Positions 1 through 7,188 of a DNA stretch of 11,402 nt are shown here, one piece after another. The stretch comes from Syntrophomonadaceae bacterium (lineage in GTDB: Bacteria > Bacillota_D > Dethiobacteria > DTU022). The notes beneath the pieces were generated by a model, which saw only the letters and a program-made list of their open reading frames with translations, did not search any database and was not told the origin of the DNA. Numbering within the stretch: the first letter of the stretch is position 1; the number at the start of each line of letters is the position of its first letter. The stretch is taken from contig PUNU01000164.1 of the NCBI GenBank assembly GCA_003551865.1, positions 1 through 11,402 on the forward strand. Reading direction: 5' to 3'. The position numbers and the translations under genes are program-made.

Positions 1-76
1 CGTCGGAGCCGCATCCAGCCAGGCCGGCTGTCAGTATCAGCGCCAAAACCAAAATTCCAACAAAGGCTTTTTTCAT
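1..76 (-). CDS. Lipoprotein, N-terminal fragment (signal peptide only)
   Basis: Only the first 25 codons are in the window; the gene runs off the left edge. The reverse strand starts with ATG at 76 and reads MKKAFVGILVLALILTAG followed by LAGCGSD. This is a textbook bacterial lipoprotein signal: two lysines, a hydrophobic core at residues 4-18, and the lipobox LAGC with the lipidated cysteine at residue 22. A strong ribosome binding site, GAGGAGG, lies at 84-90 on the same strand, 7 bases before the start. The mature protein would be anchored to the outer face of the cytoplasmic membrane. Such proteins are often solute-binding components of ABC transporters, but no mature sequence is visible and the function cannot be named. 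The gene diverges from the FtsK gene with 45 bases between the two starts, so its promoter probably lies inside the 5' end of that gene. Confidence 0.82.
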   Translation of the reverse strand, partial: MKKAFVGILVLALILTAGLAGCGSD

Positions 77-121
77 TTTCTTTCCTCCTCAAACCTTAGT
101 CCATGGTGCCAGAAAGAAGGC

Positions 122-1837
122 ATGCAACGATTTCATCCCCTGCGGACAGGGCGGGGATGGTTTAGAGAAAAAAGAAAAACCCGGACCGCAGCCGAAACCA
201 CTGCAGAAGTTGCTGCCGGTGAGCCTGAAGAAAAAGTCTCCGCCGTCCAGGCTTGGAGCGCCACCGCGGGCAGCGAAACCGGAACTACCGACGACAGATA
301 CAGGGATGAGCAAGAGCCGGCTGCAGGGAGGCCGTCGCCTGGTGATAACAGGGACGAAATTATGCCGGCAGTTTCGGCCGGGAAGTATAAGGGTTCAACC
401 AATTACATTTTCCCCACCATGGATTTGCTCAACCGGCCCAATTCCGGCGGTGAGCAGCAGCACCAGAGAAGCAGCAGGGAAAGGGCAAAGCTTTTGGAGA
501 CTACCCTGCAAAGTTTTGGCGTAAGCGCAAAAGTGATCCACGTTCAATCCGGACCGACCGTAACTCGTTTCGAGGTCCAGCCGGAGGCAGGGGTTAAAGT
601 AAGCAAAATACTCAATCTTTCCGATGATCTTGCTCTCAACCTCGCCGCTCCCCTGGTACGGATCGAAGCTCCGATTCCCGGCAAAGCGGCCTTGGGCATT
701 GAAGTGCCGAACAACATTATATCCCTGGTTTATGTCAGGGAAGTAATCGAGGAAAACACTTTCCAAAACAGCATATCTCCATTAACCGTGGCCCTGGGCA
801 AAGATATTACCGGAGTTCCGGTGATTGCCGATATGACCAAGATGCCCCACCTTTTGATTGCCGGCGCTACCGGCGCCGGGAAAAGCGTCTGTTTAAATAC
901 CCTGATAACCAGCATCCTTTACAAAGCCGGTCCGGAGCAGGTGCGTTTTATGATGATCGATCCAAAAGTGGTTGAACTGAGCGTTTATAACGGTATACCG
1001 CACCTGCTGATGCCTGTGCTGACCGATCCTCGCAAGGCCTCCCTGGCCCTGCGCAATATGGTCAGGGAGATGGGCCGGCGCTACGAACTCTTTGCCCACC
1101 TCGGGGTAAGGGATATCACCGCCTATAACGAATTGGCCGCCGAGGAAGAAGATCTGGAAGATCTGCCCTACATTGTAGTAATGATTGATGAACTGGCCGA
1201 CTTGATGTATGTTTCGCCGGGTGAAGTGGAAGATGCCATTGCCAGGCTTGCCCAGATGTCAAGGGCGGCCGGCATTCACCTTATTGTTGCCACCCAGAGG
1301 CCTTCGGTCGATGTTCTTACCGGAATTATTAAGGCCAATATCACTTCACGAATTGCTTTTACCGTGTCATCGCAGTTTGATTCCCGGACAATTCTGGACA
1401 CTGCCGGAGCCGAAAAACTGCTGGGCCGCGGGGATATGCTTTTTTACCCGGTGGGGTCCGTTAAACCGTTCAGGGTTCAGGGAGCGTATGTCAGTGAAGC
1501 GGAAGTGAAAAGAATTACCGATTTCATTAAAGAGCAAGGCCTGGTTGATTACGAGAACGGCAGTGTTTTTCTGGATACCCCGGAAGAAGCTGAAAAAGAA
1601 GAGGCAGATGCCCTTTTTGCCGAAGCAGCTGATCTGGTGGTGCGCACCGGGCAGGCCTCGATCTCGCTTCTGCAGAGGCGGTTTCGGATCGGTTACACCC
1701 GGGCGGCCCGCCTGATTGATGACCTCGAACGCAGGGGTGTGGTCGGGCCTTTCGAGGGAAGCAAGCCCAGGGAGGTTTTAGTGACTTCCGAGCAGGCGGC
1801 CCAGATCTGCGAAGAACAAGGCCGCCGGGACGAGTAA
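122..1837 (+). CDS. ftsK: DNA translocase FtsK/SpoIIIE, lacking the N-terminal membrane domain
   Basis: This is a hexameric ATP-driven pump of double-stranded DNA that clears chromosomes from the division or sporulation septum. Residues 1-90 are a charged, low-complexity linker. Residues about 92-235 are the alpha subdomain, and about 236-475 the RecA-like motor. The motor has Walker A GATGAGKS at 248-255, Walker B VVMIDELADL at 352-361 and the family motif ATQRPSVDVLTG at 390-401. Residues about 495-560 form the winged-helix gamma domain that reads polar sequence motifs. Family members are normally about 700-900 residues with four or so membrane helices. None is present here, and the divergent lipoprotein gene leaves no room for them. 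The frame has no stop back to base 2, but that stretch is antisense to the lipoprotein gene and not hydrophobic. The ATG at 122 has a purine-rich AGAAGG only 1 base upstream, so the start is uncertain; ATG 362 and ATG 419 are in-frame alternatives. rimO follows after 12 bases, probably in the same operon. Confidence 0.93.
   Translation: MQRFHPLRTGRGWFREKRKTRTAAETTAEVAAGEPEEKVSAVQAWSATAGSETGTTDDRYRDEQEPAAGRPSPGDNRDEIMPAVSAGKYKGSTNYIFPTMDLLNRPNSGGEQQHQRSSRERAKLLETTLQSFGVSAKVIHVQSGPTVTRFEVQPEAGVKVSKILNLSDDLALNLAAPLVRIEAPIPGKAALGIEVPNNIISLVYVREVIEENTFQNSISPLTVALGKDITGVPVIADMTKMPHLLIAGATGAGKSVCLNTLITSILYKAGPEQVRFMMIDPKVVELSVYNGIPHLLMPVLTDPRKASLALRNMVREMGRRYELFAHLGVRDITAYNELAAEEEDLEDLPYIVVMIDELADLMYVSPGEVEDAIARLAQMSRAAGIHLIVATQRPSVDVLTGIIKANITSRIAFTVSSQFDSRTILDTAGAEKLLGRGDMLFYPVGSVKPFRVQGAYVSEAEVKRITDFIKEQGLVDYENGSVFLDTPEEAEKEEADALFAEAADLVVRTGQASISLLQRRFRIGYTRAARLIDDLERRGVVGPFEGSKPREVLVTSEQAAQICEEQGRRDE
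134..159. repeat. Inverted repeat near the ftsK start
   Basis: CATCCCC at 134-140 and GGGGATG at 153-159 form a perfect 7-base inverted repeat around a 12-base loop. It lies in the first codons of the ftsK frame and in the probable leader of the divergent lipoprotein gene. It may be a leader hairpin of the lipoprotein mRNA or a trace of the junction proposed here. It has no T-run of a normal terminator directly after it on either strand. Confidence 0.4.
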
Positions 1838-1849
1838 AGGAGCAAATAA

Positions 1850-3232
1850 TTGGCGCATCTTGGACAGCATGGTGATGGTAGTAAAGCAAAACTTTTCAAT
1901 ACCGGCAATCTCAAGCTTGCCGCTGTAACCCTGGGATGTGAAAAAAACAGGATCGATACAGAAGAAATCCTTGGCTACCTCGCATCACGCGGCTTTATTT
2001 TGACCGGTGACATAAGCGAGGCGGACGTAGTAATTGTTAACACCTGCAGTTTTATCGACATGGCTAAACAGGAATCTATCAACACAATGCTGGAAATCGC
2101 CGCTCAAACGGGCCAAAATAAACCCTTAATCGTTGCTGCAGGGTGCCTGGTAGAAATATACGGTCGTGATATCATAAATAAAATACCGGAAATAGATGGA
2201 GCAGTGGGGGTGCACAGCTACAGTTATCTTGATAAATTTATGAGGTTGCTCCTCCGCGGCCGGCGGTTAGTGATTAAAGATAAGCCTGAGACAACCTACA
2301 GTTCACTTTCACCCCGGGTGTTGACCACCCCGGTACACAGCGCTTTTGTGAAGATAGCCGAGGGCTGCAGTAACTGCTGTCACTACTGCCTTATTCCATC
2401 AATCAGGGGTCCGTACAGGAGCCGGGAACCCGCGGAGATACTTTGGGAAATTAAAGATTTGCTGGCAGGGGGAGCGCGGGAAATAAATCTAATCGCCCAG
2501 GATACCACCGCTTACGGCACCGACAATAAGGACTTTCCCGGGTTAAGTGATCTGATCGAAAATATCCTGGAAATTAAACAAGATTTCTGGCTGCGGATAC
2601 TCTATACATATCCCGCCAGGATAGACGATCGATTGATCGAGCTTATCGCTTCGGACACCAGGATATGCAATTACCTCGATTTGCCGATTCAGCATGCTGA
2701 TGATAAAGTCCTTGCCGCGATGGGAAGGCGGTACGGCAGGCAGGATCTAACAAATCTTCTGGAAAAACTGCGTAAAGTTAATCCCGATTTAATCCTGCGG
2801 ACTACCTGCATGGTCGGCTTTCCCGGCGAAACCCGGAGAGATTTTGACAGACTGCTGGACTTTTTTAAACAGTATCCTTTTGAAAGGCTGGGCGCTTTTG
2901 TTTATTCCCCCCAGGAAGGAACGGTGTCGTGTGGATTCAACCGGCGGGTGCCCCGCAGGGTCGGTAAAAAACGTCTCAGGGAACTTATGGCTGTCCAGCA
3001 GACAACTGCCCGCCGGTTAAATGAAAAGCAGCTGGGCAAGGATATGATCATCCTGGTTGACAAGGTTATTAATGCAGACCGCGGTCTATATTATGGCAGG
3101 AGCCAGTACCAGGCCCCTGAAGTGGACGGAGGGGTTTACATTTATGCAAAAGAAGCCCTGACACCGGGATCGTGGGTTTCAGCTAGAATTTACGCCGTGT
3201 CGGCTTATGACCTGGTTGCCAGTGCCCTCTAA
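1850..3232 (+). CDS. rimO: Ribosomal protein S12 methylthiotransferase RimO
   Basis: RimO is a radical-SAM enzyme that adds a methylthio group to a conserved aspartate of ribosomal protein S12. The protein has the three parts of the family. The N-terminal UPF0004 domain has cluster cysteines C30 (VTLGCEKNRIDTEE), C66 (VIVNTCSF) and C99 (AAGCLVE). The radical-SAM core has the CxxxCxxC motif at C173, C177 and C180, inside EGCSNCCHYCLIPSIRGPYR. A C-terminal TRAM domain covers about residues 395-460. LGCEKN and IPSIRGPYRSR fit RimO better than the tRNA enzyme MiaB. The length of 460 is slightly above the usual 430-450 because of about 20 extra residues before the first conserved strand. The TTG start at 1850 is the only normal start codon before the conserved region, and it has AAAGGAG at 1836-1842 at good spacing. 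It follows ftsK by 12 bases. Confidence 0.95.
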   Translation: MAHLGQHGDGSKAKLFNTGNLKLAAVTLGCEKNRIDTEEILGYLASRGFILTGDISEADVVIVNTCSFIDMAKQESINTMLEIAAQTGQNKPLIVAAGCLVEIYGRDIINKIPEIDGAVGVHSYSYLDKFMRLLLRGRRLVIKDKPETTYSSLSPRVLTTPVHSAFVKIAEGCSNCCHYCLIPSIRGPYRSREPAEILWEIKDLLAGGAREINLIAQDTTAYGTDNKDFPGLSDLIENILEIKQDFWLRILYTYPARIDDRLIELIASDTRICNYLDLPIQHADDKVLAAMGRRYGRQDLTNLLEKLRKVNPDLILRTTCMVGFPGETRRDFDRLLDFFKQYPFERLGAFVYSPQEGTVSCGFNRRVPRRVGKKRLRELMAVQQTTARRLNEKQLGKDMIILVDKVINADRGLYYGRSQYQAPEVDGGVYIYAKEALTPGSWVSARIYAVSAYDLVASAL

Positions 3233-3313
3233 ACTTATTGAGAGCGTAATTTGGCAAAGCTCTTTATCTATGGGAGCTGCTGCAAGCCGGAAGCGAACAT
3301 AAAGCGAGTCATT

Positions 3314-3340
3314 GGGAACATGTTCTCGTAACGTGTCCCC
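3314..3340. repeat. Imperfect hairpin with GTGTCCCC arm
   Basis: GGGAACATGTT at 3314-3324 and AACGTGTCCCC at 3330-3340 pair over 11 positions, with one mismatch and one G-U pair, around a 5-base loop. No T-run follows, so it is not a normal terminator. The GTCCCC end matches the arm of the repeat pair 60-140 bases further on, which suggests a common origin as remnants of a small palindromic (REP- or MITE-like) element. Confidence 0.5.
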
Positions 3341-3401
3341 ATTAAAGCCCAAGACCTGCAGACATGGTTGATTGTCCTTGTTGAATGAAAGGCGGCGCCA
3401 T

Positions 3402-3478
3402 GGGGACGGTTCGAACGTCCCCACTAATCCGGGTTCTGACCTCTGGCTTCTATTATGGGAGCAGGTGGAACCGTCCCC
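3402..3478. repeat. GGGGACGGTTC inverted repeat pair, possible mobile-element remnant
   Basis: GGGGACGGTTC at 3402-3412 and its exact reverse complement GAACCGTCCCC at 3468-3478 form a perfect 11-base inverted repeat enclosing 55 bases. The left copy is also the left arm of a local hairpin, GGGGACG pairing with CGTCCCC, at 3402-3422. The region holds no transposase. GGGGAC-rich palindromes of this kind are familiar from the ends of small transposase-associated elements in Clostridia. Assignment to such an element is inference. Confidence 0.5.
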
Positions 3479-3583
3479 TGTGGCTTAGCGGGTTAGGCCT
3501 GGGTAGTTACAACAGAACAAACTTAATTGACCGGGCACTAAATACCCAATTTTCTCAGAAAGAGATAGTAGAGGTGAATACCG

Positions 3584-4825
3584 TTGAAGGCCGACTTGAT
3601 CTGCATCGGCGACGAACTCTTAAGCGGCTTGATTGAAAACAGCAATGTCAACTTTTTAGCCGGACGGATTTGCTCGGCAGGTATAACGGTTCGAGAAACA
3701 TGCGTTGTAGCCGATGACCAAAAGGCAATCAGCGCCGCTTTAAAAAGAGCCTTGGCGGCGAGCGGTATTGTAATTTTAACCGGCGGCCTCGGACCCACTG
3801 ATGATGATGTCACCAGAGAGGCGGTGGCCGAGACTTTGGGTTTGCCCCTGGTTCTGCACCGGGAGTGGCTGCAGCGGCTGGAAAATTTTTTTGCTGAACG
3901 CGGCTTTAAGATGCCTGAAAACAATCGTAAGCAGGCCCTGGTAATTGAAGGCGGCGAGCTCCTGGAGAACACGAGAGGTACGGCACCGGGTATATTGCTT
4001 AAAAAGGACGGCAAACTTATCGTGATGCTTCCCGGGCCGCCGAACGAACTTCATTCTATGTTCGATCATTCGGTGATCCCCGTGCTTTCTCAGTGGAGTG
4101 GAGGAGAGGAGATCAGGACCAGGATACTTAAGTGCACCGGAATTGGGGAATCCAGGCTGGAAGAAATGATCAAGGCCGCCGGCAAATGGGATATGCCCCC
4201 GATTTCATTTCTGGCGAAAGGACACGAGGTCCACCTGCAGATTAAGGCAAGCGGTGATCCAAAAACGGCGGCCGCCGAGGTGGATAAAGCCGAGGACAGG
4301 CTGCGATCAATTCTGGGACGTTATATTTATGGTTGTGACGATGATACCCTTCCCGGGGTGGTGGCCGGGATGCTCACAGAACAAAAACTTACCCTGGCTC
4401 TGGCGGAGTCCTGCACCGGGGGCTTGCTGTCGCATATGATCACCAATATTCCCGGCAGTTCGAAGTTTTACAGGGGAGCCCTGGTTACATACAGCAAGGA
4501 AGCCAAGATTAAGGTGCTCGGATTAAGCGCTGAAATGCTGGAACAGGAGGGAGTAGTTAGTGCGGCTACCGCCGGCGCGATGGCGGAGAGGGTAAGGGAG
4601 GCATTAAATGCAGATATAGGGATTGGCATAACCGGTATAGCCGGGCCGAAAAGTGATAATTCAGGCGCCTCTGTTGGCCTGGTATATATTTCTATTTCAT
4701 CGGGTTCCGGCACTGAATGGAAAGAGTTGAAGCTGGTGGGAGGCAGGCGGGATGTTAAAGAGAGGGCTTCCCAGATAGCCATTGATATACTGCGCAGAAG
4801 ACTGGTTGCCTGGAAGAAATCTTGA
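3584..4825 (+). CDS. cinA: CinA family protein: MoCF-like domain plus nicotinamide-nucleotide amidase
   Basis: CinA joins a molybdopterin-binding-like N-terminal domain, with ADP-ribose pyrophosphatase activity in studied relatives, to a C-terminal PncC domain. PncC hydrolyses nicotinamide mononucleotide to nicotinate mononucleotide in pyridine nucleotide salvage. Residues 1-165 begin MKADLICIGDELLSG and contain VILTGGLGPTDDDVTREA at 63-80 and LPGPPNEL at 149-156. Residues about 258-412 are PncC, with LALAESCTGGLLSHMI at 271-286 and GITGIAGP at 348-355. The 413 residues match full-length CinA. The TTG start is chosen because the protein begins exactly at the conserved first strand and GAGGTG at 3571-3576 is well spaced. 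In many Firmicutes cinA lies beside recA and belongs to the competence regulon; here thpR lies between them. The protein appears intact. Confidence 0.95.
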   Translation: MKADLICIGDELLSGLIENSNVNFLAGRICSAGITVRETCVVADDQKAISAALKRALAASGIVILTGGLGPTDDDVTREAVAETLGLPLVLHREWLQRLENFFAERGFKMPENNRKQALVIEGGELLENTRGTAPGILLKKDGKLIVMLPGPPNELHSMFDHSVIPVLSQWSGGEEIRTRILKCTGIGESRLEEMIKAAGKWDMPPISFLAKGHEVHLQIKASGDPKTAAAEVDKAEDRLRSILGRYIYGCDDDTLPGVVAGMLTEQKLTLALAESCTGGLLSHMITNIPGSSKFYRGALVTYSKEAKIKVLGLSAEMLEQEGVVSAATAGAMAERVREALNADIGIGITGIAGPKSDNSGASVGLVYISISSGSGTEWKELKLVGGRRDVKERASQIAIDILRRRLVAWKKS

Positions 4826-4845
4826 TTAACAGGGGGAGGACCGCA

Positions 4846-5412
4846 TTGATAAGGTTGTTTGTAGCAATTGAGCTTTCCAAGAAACAAAAGCAGGAAGTGT
4901 ACAGTCTCCAGCAGAGAATAAGAAAATACCTCGAAGGGGTGCGCTGGGTCGGATCAGATGGACTCCATCTTACTTTAAAATTCCTCGGTGAAATTGATCA
5001 GGCCGGGATAGAGCCGGTTAAAGCGGCTATGGACCGGGCTGCAGCCGATACGGGTTCCATTAAGATCATTTACGGCGGCGGTGGAGTTTTTCCATCACCG
5101 AAAAAAGCCAGGGTGCTCTGGATCGGCCTTAAAAAAGGAGCTGACCAGGTGCAGAACCTGGCTGAAAACCTGGATCAAATCCTGGCCAAACACGGTTTTA
5201 AAACCGAGAAACGAAAATTTCACCCCCACCTGACTATAGGCAGGCTGCGCAGGCCGGTACATGAAAAAATAATCCGCAGGTTTCTCGAGGAAGAAAGCAA
5301 TTTTCAAACTTCGATGCTGGAAGCTAAACAAGCCGTATTATTTCAGAGCACGCTTCATCCCGATGGAGCGATTTATACACCGCTGCACAGAACGGATTTT
5401 AAGGACGGTTAA
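4846..5412 (+). CDS. thpR: RNA 2',3'-cyclic phosphodiesterase (2H family, ThpR/LigT)
   Basis: This is a two-histidine phosphoesterase that opens 2',3'-cyclic phosphates at RNA ends to 2'-phosphates; some relatives show RNA-ligase activity in vitro. Both catalytic HxTx motifs are present, H41-L-T43 in GLHLTLKFLGE and H128-L-T130 in FHPHLTIGR. The 188-residue length is normal. I place the start at TTG 4846, giving MIRLFVAIELS, the standard first strand of the family; AGGGGGAGG at 4831-4839 is an excellent ribosome binding site 6 bases before it. A further upstream in-frame TTG at 4822 would overlap the cinA stop and put this ribosome binding site inside the gene, so it is less likely. The gene follows cinA by 20 bases, which suggests co-transcription, and ends 177 bases before recA. 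Confidence 0.93.
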   Translation: MIRLFVAIELSKKQKQEVYSLQQRIRKYLEGVRWVGSDGLHLTLKFLGEIDQAGIEPVKAAMDRAAADTGSIKIIYGGGGVFPSPKKARVLWIGLKKGADQVQNLAENLDQILAKHGFKTEKRKFHPHLTIGRLRRPVHEKIIRRFLEEESNFQTSMLEAKQAVLFQSTLHPDGAIYTPLHRTDFKDG

Positions 5413-5460
5413 TGCCCGGCTGCAATAATTGCCTATCAAAAACCGGGACAAATCATTCAA

Positions 5461-5488
5461 TTGACAGGATGGCGGAATAAAATATTTT
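5461..5488 (+). promoter_or_regulatory. Candidate sigma-A promoter for recA
   Basis: A perfect -35 box TTGACA at 5461-5466 is followed after 16 bases by TATTTT at 5483-5488, a fair -10 box. An alternative -10, TATACT at 5511-5516, matches better but its -35 region (TTTAAC at 5488-5493) is poor. The site lies in the intergenic gap between thpR and recA. I see no GAAC-N4-GTTC LexA box in this gap. Confidence 0.5.
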
Positions 5489-5550
5489 TTAACCGCTCGG
5501 ATTGCAGGAATATACTTTCCCAAAAAAGAACATACAATGAGCGATACAAC

Positions 5551-5567
5551 CGGTTTGCAAAAAACCG
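5551..5567 (+). promoter_or_regulatory. Small hairpin next to the recA ribosome binding site
   Basis: CGGTTT at 5551-5556 pairs with AAACCG at 5562-5567 around the loop GCAAA. The hairpin ends 4 bases before the ribosome binding site AAGGAGGAGG at 5571-5580. Closeness to the binding site makes an effect on translation possible, but the stem is short and this is speculative. Confidence 0.3.
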
Positions 5568-5589
5568 TTTAAGGAGGAGGTAAGGCCAG

Positions 5590-6645
5590 TTGGAGAAAGA
5601 AAAAGCATTGGAAGCAGCTTTGCTGCAAATTGAAAAACAGTTTGGCAAGGGGTCCATAATGAAACTGGGCCAGGATGTAAAGCAGGAAGTGGGATTCATT
5701 CCGACCGGCAGCATGGCAATTGATTCAGCCCTTGGAGTCGGAGGGGTACCCCGCGGCCGGGTAGTGGAAATTTTTGGCCCCGAATCATCCGGTAAAACCA
5801 CGGTGGCCCTGCATGTTATAGCCGAAGCCCAGAAAAGAGGAGGCTTCGCCGCTTTTGTCGACGCTGAACATGCTCTTGACCCACAGTACGCCACAAACCT
5901 CGGCGTGAACCTTGATGAACTGCTGGTATCACAGCCTGATACGGGAGAGCAGGCGCTTGAAATTGCCGAGGCCCTGGTGCGCAGCGGAGCAATCGATGTC
6001 CTGGTTGTCGATTCAGTAGCCGCGCTTGTTCCGCGGGCGGAAATCGAAGGCGAAATGGGCGATGCCCATGTCGGACTGCAGGCCCGGTTAATGTCCCAGG
6101 CTTTGCGTAAACTGTCCGGTGTTATCAGCAAATCCAGGACTTGTGCAATATTCATTAACCAGGTAAGAGAAAAAGTTGGCGTTATGTTTGGCAACCCGGA
6201 AGTAACACCCGGTGGTCGGGCGCTGAAGTTTTATTCGTCGGTAAGGATGGAAGTGCGGAGAATCGAGTCGCTTAAAGCCGGTTCCGACCAAATTATCGGC
6301 AACCGGACCAAGGCAAAGGTCGTTAAAAACAAGGTGGCGCCGCCGTTTAAAGTGGCGGAATTTGATATCCTTTACGGCAAAGGGATTTCCGCGGAAGGCT
6401 CCCTCATAGACCTTGGCCTTGAACACAACGTTATCAATAAAAGCGGTGCCTGGTACTCATACGGAGACGATAGGTTGGGACAGGGACGGGAAAATGTCAG
6501 GGACTTTTTGATTGAAAATCCGGAAATAACAAGTGAAATTGAAGCAAAGGTGAGAGAAGCGGCCGGACTGCCGGATCCGGGAGCGGTAGTGCCCCCGGAG
6601 GAACCGCATAAAGAAGGCGATAGCCCGGGCCCGGAGAGCAATTAA
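5590..6645 (+). CDS. recA: Recombinase RecA
   Basis: RecA forms filaments on single-stranded DNA, drives strand exchange in recombinational repair, and triggers LexA self-cleavage in the SOS response. Visible features: an N-terminal oligomerisation helix ([20 protein letters not shown]), Walker A GPESSGKT at 63-70, the catalytic glutamate E93 in DAEHALDP, Walker B LVVDS ending at D141-S142, loop L1 around EIEGEMGD (151-158), and loop L2 around [18 protein letters not shown] (194-211). A short acidic tail ends the 351-residue protein. The length and all core motifs are normal. The start is TTG 5590, because the family N-terminus begins here and AAGGAGGAGG at 5571-5580 sits 9 bases before it; the next in-frame ATG (residue 24) is inside the conserved region. 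recX follows after 18 bases, a common arrangement. Confidence 0.98.
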   Translation: MEKEKALEAALLQIEKQFGKGSIMKLGQDVKQEVGFIPTGSMAIDSALGVGGVPRGRVVEIFGPESSGKTTVALHVIAEAQKRGGFAAFVDAEHALDPQYATNLGVNLDELLVSQPDTGEQALEIAEALVRSGAIDVLVVDSVAALVPRAEIEGEMGDAHVGLQARLMSQALRKLSGVISKSRTCAIFINQVREKVGVMFGNPEVTPGGRALKFYSSVRMEVRRIESLKAGSDQIIGNRTKAKVVKNKVAPPFKVAEFDILYGKGISAEGSLIDLGLEHNVINKSGAWYSYGDDRLGQGRENVRDFLIENPEITSEIEAKVREAAGLPDPGAVVPPEEPHKEGDSPGPESN

Positions 6646-6663
6646 ATACGGAGCTGAAGAAAG

Positions 6664-7146
6664 TTGGACGAAGAAGCGACTCTTAAAAAGGCCCGTAATA
6701 TGGTTCTGCGACTGCTGACTTACCGGGCCCGCAGTAGAAACGAAATTTACGAGTACCTGGAGAGAAAAGGTTTTGCCGACGAGATAGCCGAGTCTGTGGT
6801 AAAAGAAATGGAAGGCTACGGATATATCAACGACCGCCAGTTTGTCACTGATTATATTAATTATCGAAAGATGCGTGGTTTTGGCTTAAAACGGGTGCGC
6901 TATGAGCTGTACATGAAAGGAATTGACGAGCACTTAATTGATCAAAAAATCGCGGAAAGCTTCGATCGGAATGAAGATATCGAAAGAATTGTCGAGCTCC
7001 TTGAAAAAAGGAACTCCGGTCTAAAAAAGAGGGATGATTTAGGCAGTGACCGCTGGTTTCAAAGGGAAGCGGCTTTTTTACAGCGGCGCGGTTTTCCGGA
7101 TGAATTAATCATTACCGCCCTAAAGAAATTCAATATTTCAGAGTAG
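6664..7146 (+). CDS. recX: Regulatory protein RecX
   Basis: RecX binds RecA filaments and modulates, usually limits, RecA activity. The 160-residue protein is helical throughout, with the repeated three-helix pattern of the family: ALRLL-like KARNMVLRLLTYRARSRNEI near residues 9-28, then EYLERKGFADE, and YINDRQFVTDYINYRKMRGFG around residues 54-75 with the typical KRVRYELYMKGID element after it. The last repeat, around residues 130-157, has FQREAAFLQRRGFPDELI. The TTG start at 6664 has GGAG at 6650-6653 ten bases upstream; starting at the next ATG (6700) would cut the first helix. Position straight after recA supports the assignment. The gene ends just before a strong promoter for rny, so the recA-recX transcript may end or blend there; no T-rich terminator is seen immediately after the stop. 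Confidence 0.92.
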   Translation: MDEEATLKKARNMVLRLLTYRARSRNEIYEYLERKGFADEIAESVVKEMEGYGYINDRQFVTDYINYRKMRGFGLKRVRYELYMKGIDEHLIDQKIAESFDRNEDIERIVELLEKRNSGLKKRDDLGSDRWFQREAAFLQRRGFPDELIITALKKFNISE

Positions 7147-7153
7147 TCATTCC

Positions 7154-7182
7154 TTGACATAATATGAGTAAAGGGCTAAAAT
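7154..7182 (+). promoter_or_regulatory. Strong sigma-A-type promoter for rny
   Basis: A perfect TTGACA at 7154-7159 is followed by exactly 17 bases and then TAAAAT at 7177-7182, one mismatch from the consensus TATAAT. It is the best promoter in the window. Transcription would start near 7189, giving a leader of about 220 bases before rny. Confidence 0.75.
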
Positions 7183-7188
7183 AGTTGT

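Larger units (their letters stand above)
3233..3583. other. Gene-free gap between rimO and cinA, with palindromic repeats
   Basis: No convincing gene is present on either strand in these 351 bases. The small open frames (minus strand 3179-3424, plus strand 3385-3636) run into the flanking genes, have no good ribosome binding site and resemble no family I know. The gap holds at least two GGGGAC/GTCCCC-type hairpin structures, listed separately. Only the last 15 bases or so (GAGGTG at 3571-3576, before the cinA TTG) have an obvious job. In related Clostridia the gene pgsA commonly sits between rimO and cinA, so this gap looks like a place where a gene was lost or moved. That last statement is inference from known gene order, not from a visible pgsA remnant. 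Confidence 0.6.

Noticed and set aside
2..121. Upstream extension of the ftsK frame to the window edge
   Set aside because: It is open but antisense to a clear lipoprotein signal peptide with its own ribosome binding site, and it contains no hydrophobic segments expected of FtsK.
3316..3325. Perfect palindrome GAACATGTTC, resembling a LexA box
   Set aside because: Gram-positive LexA sites need four bases between GAAC and GTTC; here there are two. It is far from recA and forms part of a larger hairpin.
3179..3424. 81-residue open frame on the minus strand after rimO
   Set aside because: It overlaps the rimO end, has no ribosome binding site and resembles no known family; it is probably chance coding through the repeat region.
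3385..3636. 83-residue open frame on the plus strand before cinA
   Set aside because: It overlaps the well-supported cinA start in another frame and crosses both repeat arms.
5457..6194. 245-residue open frame antisense to recA
   Set aside because: Its serine- and threonine-rich composition is the usual shadow of a GC-rich coding strand, and recA is certain.
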